From NCBI GenBank assembly GCA_041483455.1, contig JBGPFS010000098.1, positions 1 to 8,527 of the forward strand: 8,527 nt of DNA, read 5' to 3'. Under the pieces are notes generated by a model. It had not been told where the DNA came from and did no database searches. It saw only the letters and a program-made list of their open reading frames with translations. The first letter of the stretch is position 1. Each line of letters begins with the position of its first letter. Source of the DNA: JBGPFS01 sp041483455 (GTDB lineage: Bacteria > Chloroflexota > Limnocylindria > Limnocylindrales > CSP1-4). Shown here piece by piece: positions 7,448-8,527 of the stretch. Both the position numbers and the translations under genes were made by a program.

Positions 7448-7491
7448 CGCCCCGGACCCGCGCCGGATCCGCGCCGGGACCGCGCCGGACC
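7448..7491 (+). repeat. 11-bp tandem repeat, four copies
   Basis: Four head-to-tail copies of an 11-base unit close to CGCGCCGGACC lie at 7448-7458, 7459-7469, 7470-7480 and 7481-7491, each differing from the consensus by no more than two bases. The array begins six bases after the stop of the membrane protein. An 11-base period is close to one helical turn, which could place identical sites on one face of the DNA, but slippage in GC-rich sequence explains it equally well. Confidence 0.75.
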
Positions 7492-7528
7492 CCGATCCGC
7501 CGCCCAGGACCCCGATCCGCGGCGCAGG
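7489..7528 (+). repeat. 20-bp tandem duplication
   Basis: Two adjacent 20-base units, 7489-7508 and 7509-7528, begin ACCCCGATCCGC and end CAGG, with two mismatches between them. The pair directly continues the 11-bp array, sharing its last three bases. It lies in non-coding sequence between the membrane-protein gene and the TPR gene, and I see no protein frame supported across it. Confidence 0.75.
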
Positions 7529-7547
7529 AGCGGGCCGGCTCGCGGTC

Positions 7548-7583
7548 CGAACGGTCGTTCGCGTGTCGAACGGCCGCTCGCGT
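7548..7583 (+). promoter_or_regulatory. operator-like pair of 17-bp repeats abutting the -35 box
   Basis: CGAACGGTCGTTCGCGT (7548-7564) and CGAACGGCCGCTCGCGT (7567-7583) match at 15 of 17 positions with a 19-base period. The first contains the perfect inverted repeat CGAACG-GT-CGTTCG; the second is the same with one mismatched pair. A further inverted pair, GTTCG...CGAAC, bridges the two. Paired palindromic sites ending at the first base of a -35 box are typical of transcription-factor binding sites. No regulator gene is visible in the window. Confidence 0.5.
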
Positions 7584-7611
7584 TGACGGAATCGCGCGAT
7601 GGTGCTAGAAA
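7583..7611 (+). promoter_or_regulatory. sigma70-type promoter of the TPR gene
   Basis: TTGACG (7583-7588) matches the -35 consensus at five of six positions. TAGAAA (7606-7611) follows after exactly 17 bases and matches the -10 consensus at four of six. The -10 lies in one of the few AT-richer patches of the window. Transcription would begin near 7618, leaving a leader of about 70 bases before the GTG at 7689. This is the only classical two-box promoter I find here. Confidence 0.6.
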
Positions 7612-7670
7612 CCATTGCCCCGTCCTGACGCCTGTCCGGCGTTCGGCGGTGACGCCCGCCCCACGCTTCC

Positions 7671-7677
7671 GAAAGGA
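7671..7677 (+). promoter_or_regulatory. Shine-Dalgarno GAAAGGA for the TPR gene
   Basis: GAAAGGA stands 11 bases before the GTG at 7689, separated by a pyrimidine-rich stretch. It is the best ribosome-binding match upstream of this gene and supports the GTG as the start in preference to later in-frame codons such as ATG 7830, which would cut away the first half of the TPR region. Confidence 0.6.
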
Positions 7678-7688
7678 CGACCCTCCCC

Positions 7689-8527
7689 GTGACCTTCCCC
7701 GAGCTCGAGACCGCATCCAACGCCGCGAGCACCGTCCGCCTCAAGCGCCAGCTCGTCGAGCAGGCCATCGAGCAGGCTTCCGCGGCCGCCTGGGCCGACG
7801 CCGCCGACACGAACCGGCGCATCCTCGAGATGGGTCCCGACGCCGAGTCCGAGAACCGGCTCGCCAAGGCCCACTGGGAGCTCGGCGAGCTCGGGGCCGC
7901 GCGCGAGCATTACCAGACGGCGCTCGCGCTCGATCCCACGAACCGGATCGCCGAGCGGAACATCGACCGCCTGCGGATGCTCCTCGTCGAGGCCGGCGAG
8001 AAGACCGTCCCGGCTCGGCCGGGCAGCAAGGCCCCGGTCAGCATCTTCGTCGAGGAGACCGGCAAGACGGGGTTCGCCCACCTGACCGATCTGCCCCGGC
8101 CCACCGAGCTCGCCCAGGTGAACCCGGGCGACGCGGTCGAGCTGACCCCCGAGGGCAACCGCCTCATCGCGACCAGCAACGGCGTCCGGATCGGCGTCGT
8201 CGAGCCACGCGTCGCGGCCCGCCTCCTCAAGCTCATCGCCGACGGCAACAAGTACTTCGCCGGCGTCACCTCGCTCGGCGACAAGGATGTCCGGATCATC
8301 ATCCGGGAGATCTTCCAGGACCCCCGCAACTACGGCAAGGTCAGCTTCCCGACGGCGGCGAAGTTGACCGACCTCCGCCCGTACACGAAGGGCACCCTCG
8401 TCCGCGAGGAGATGGATCTCGAGGAGGATCTCGAGGACGACGAGGAGGACGAGGAGATCGAGGACCTCGACCGCGTCCTGCCCGCCGACGTGACCACCGA
8501 AGAGGCGTTCGTCGAGGAGCCAGACGA
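7689..8527 (+). CDS. TPR protein with beta-rich middle domain and acidic tail, 3' end missing
   Basis: The frame runs from GTG 7689 to the right edge without a stop, giving 279 residues of an incomplete protein. Residues 22-98 form two TPR-like helical repeats, the second clearest (RLAKAHWELGELGAAREHY then QTALALDPTNRIAERNIDRL), a scaffold for protein contacts. A linker leads to residues 115-221, predicted rich in beta strands: SIFVEETGKTGFAHL, NPGDAVELTPEGNRLIATSN, GVRIGVVEPRVAARLLKLI and VRIIIREIFQDP. From about 240 the chain is strongly acidic, with a run of Glu/Asp at 241-260. This arrangement resembles TPR proteins I associate with Chloroflexota; the function is unknown. No signal peptide or membrane helix is visible, so it is probably cytoplasmic. 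The spacing of GDAVEL, IGVVEP and the following helix recalls a HIRAN-type fold, but that is only a suggestion. The gene has its own promoter and Shine-Dalgarno sequence. The start is well supported; the end lies outside the window. Confidence 0.85.
   Translation, partial: MTFPELETASNAASTVRLKRQLVEQAIEQASAAAWADAADTNRRILEMGPDAESENRLAKAHWELGELGAAREHYQTALALDPTNRIAERNIDRLRMLLVEAGEKTVPARPGSKAPVSIFVEETGKTGFAHLTDLPRPTELAQVNPGDAVELTPEGNRLIATSNGVRIGVVEPRVAARLLKLIADGNKYFAGVTSLGDKDVRIIIREIFQDPRNYGKVSFPTAAKLTDLRPYTKGTLVREEMDLEEDLEDDEEDEEIEDLDRVLPADVTTEEAFVEEPD

Noticed and set aside
7443..7478. Rho-independent terminator formed by CCCGGCGC and GCGCCGGG
   Set aside because: The arms are complementary, but they are parts of the 11-bp GC-rich repeats, the loop is 20 bases and no T-run follows. 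Chance pairing in repetitive GC sequence is likely.
6540..7583. CRISPR array
   Set aside because: The repeats are directly adjacent with no spacers and belong to different short units.

Overview
The window is very GC-rich (roughly 70% or more by eye) and all six recognisable genes lie on the plus strand. GC-skewed third codon positions produce very long open frames on the minus strand, which I treat as shadows. Three features point to a high-GC member of the Chloroflexota, perhaps a Limnocylindria-like soil or freshwater lineage: a DUF2339 membrane protein, a bacterial family X DNA polymerase with a PHP domain, and a TPR protein with a downstream beta-rich domain and acidic tail of a type I associate with Chloroflexota. 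This placement is inference; an actinobacterium is the main alternative.

Layout. Positions 2-574 are the C-terminal end of a DUF2339 multi-pass membrane protein. Positions 673-3327 encode a membrane-anchored sensor with three GAF domains and a C-terminal GGDEF diguanylate cyclase. After 24 bases comes a second, shorter membrane-anchored diguanylate cyclase (3352-4665) with one divergent GAF-like region. Both cyclases keep the metal-binding and GG[D/E]EF residues and an RxxD inhibitory site, so together they look like a c-di-GMP signalling pair. Nineteen bases later is a complete PolX (4685-6559) with all family X polymerase and PHP metal-binding residues. It is followed by an unrecognised 271-residue multi-pass membrane protein (6627-7442), and then, after a 246-base intergenic region, by a partial TPR protein (7689 to the window end).

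Regulation. polX and the membrane protein each have the hexamer TACCAT 7-8 bases before the ATG and no Shine-Dalgarno sequence, which suggests leaderless transcripts from their own -10 elements. The TPR gene instead has a classical promoter (TTGACG, 17-base spacer, TAGAAA), a 5' leader of about 70 bases and a Shine-Dalgarno sequence. A pair of 19-base-period repeats containing a near-palindrome directly abuts its -35 box and could be an operator.

Repeats. The spacers carry short tandem duplications: a 23-bp unit in 2.5 copies whose first copy contains the stop codon of polX, and an 11-bp unit (x4), a 20-bp unit (x2) and a 19-bp-period unit (x2) in a row between the membrane protein and the TPR gene. 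I see no tRNA, rRNA, CRISPR array, insertion sequence or phage gene. I do not see a clearly new defence or metabolic system. The most distinctive items are the leaderless-promoter pattern, the operator-like repeats and the TPR protein with a possible HIRAN-like middle domain.
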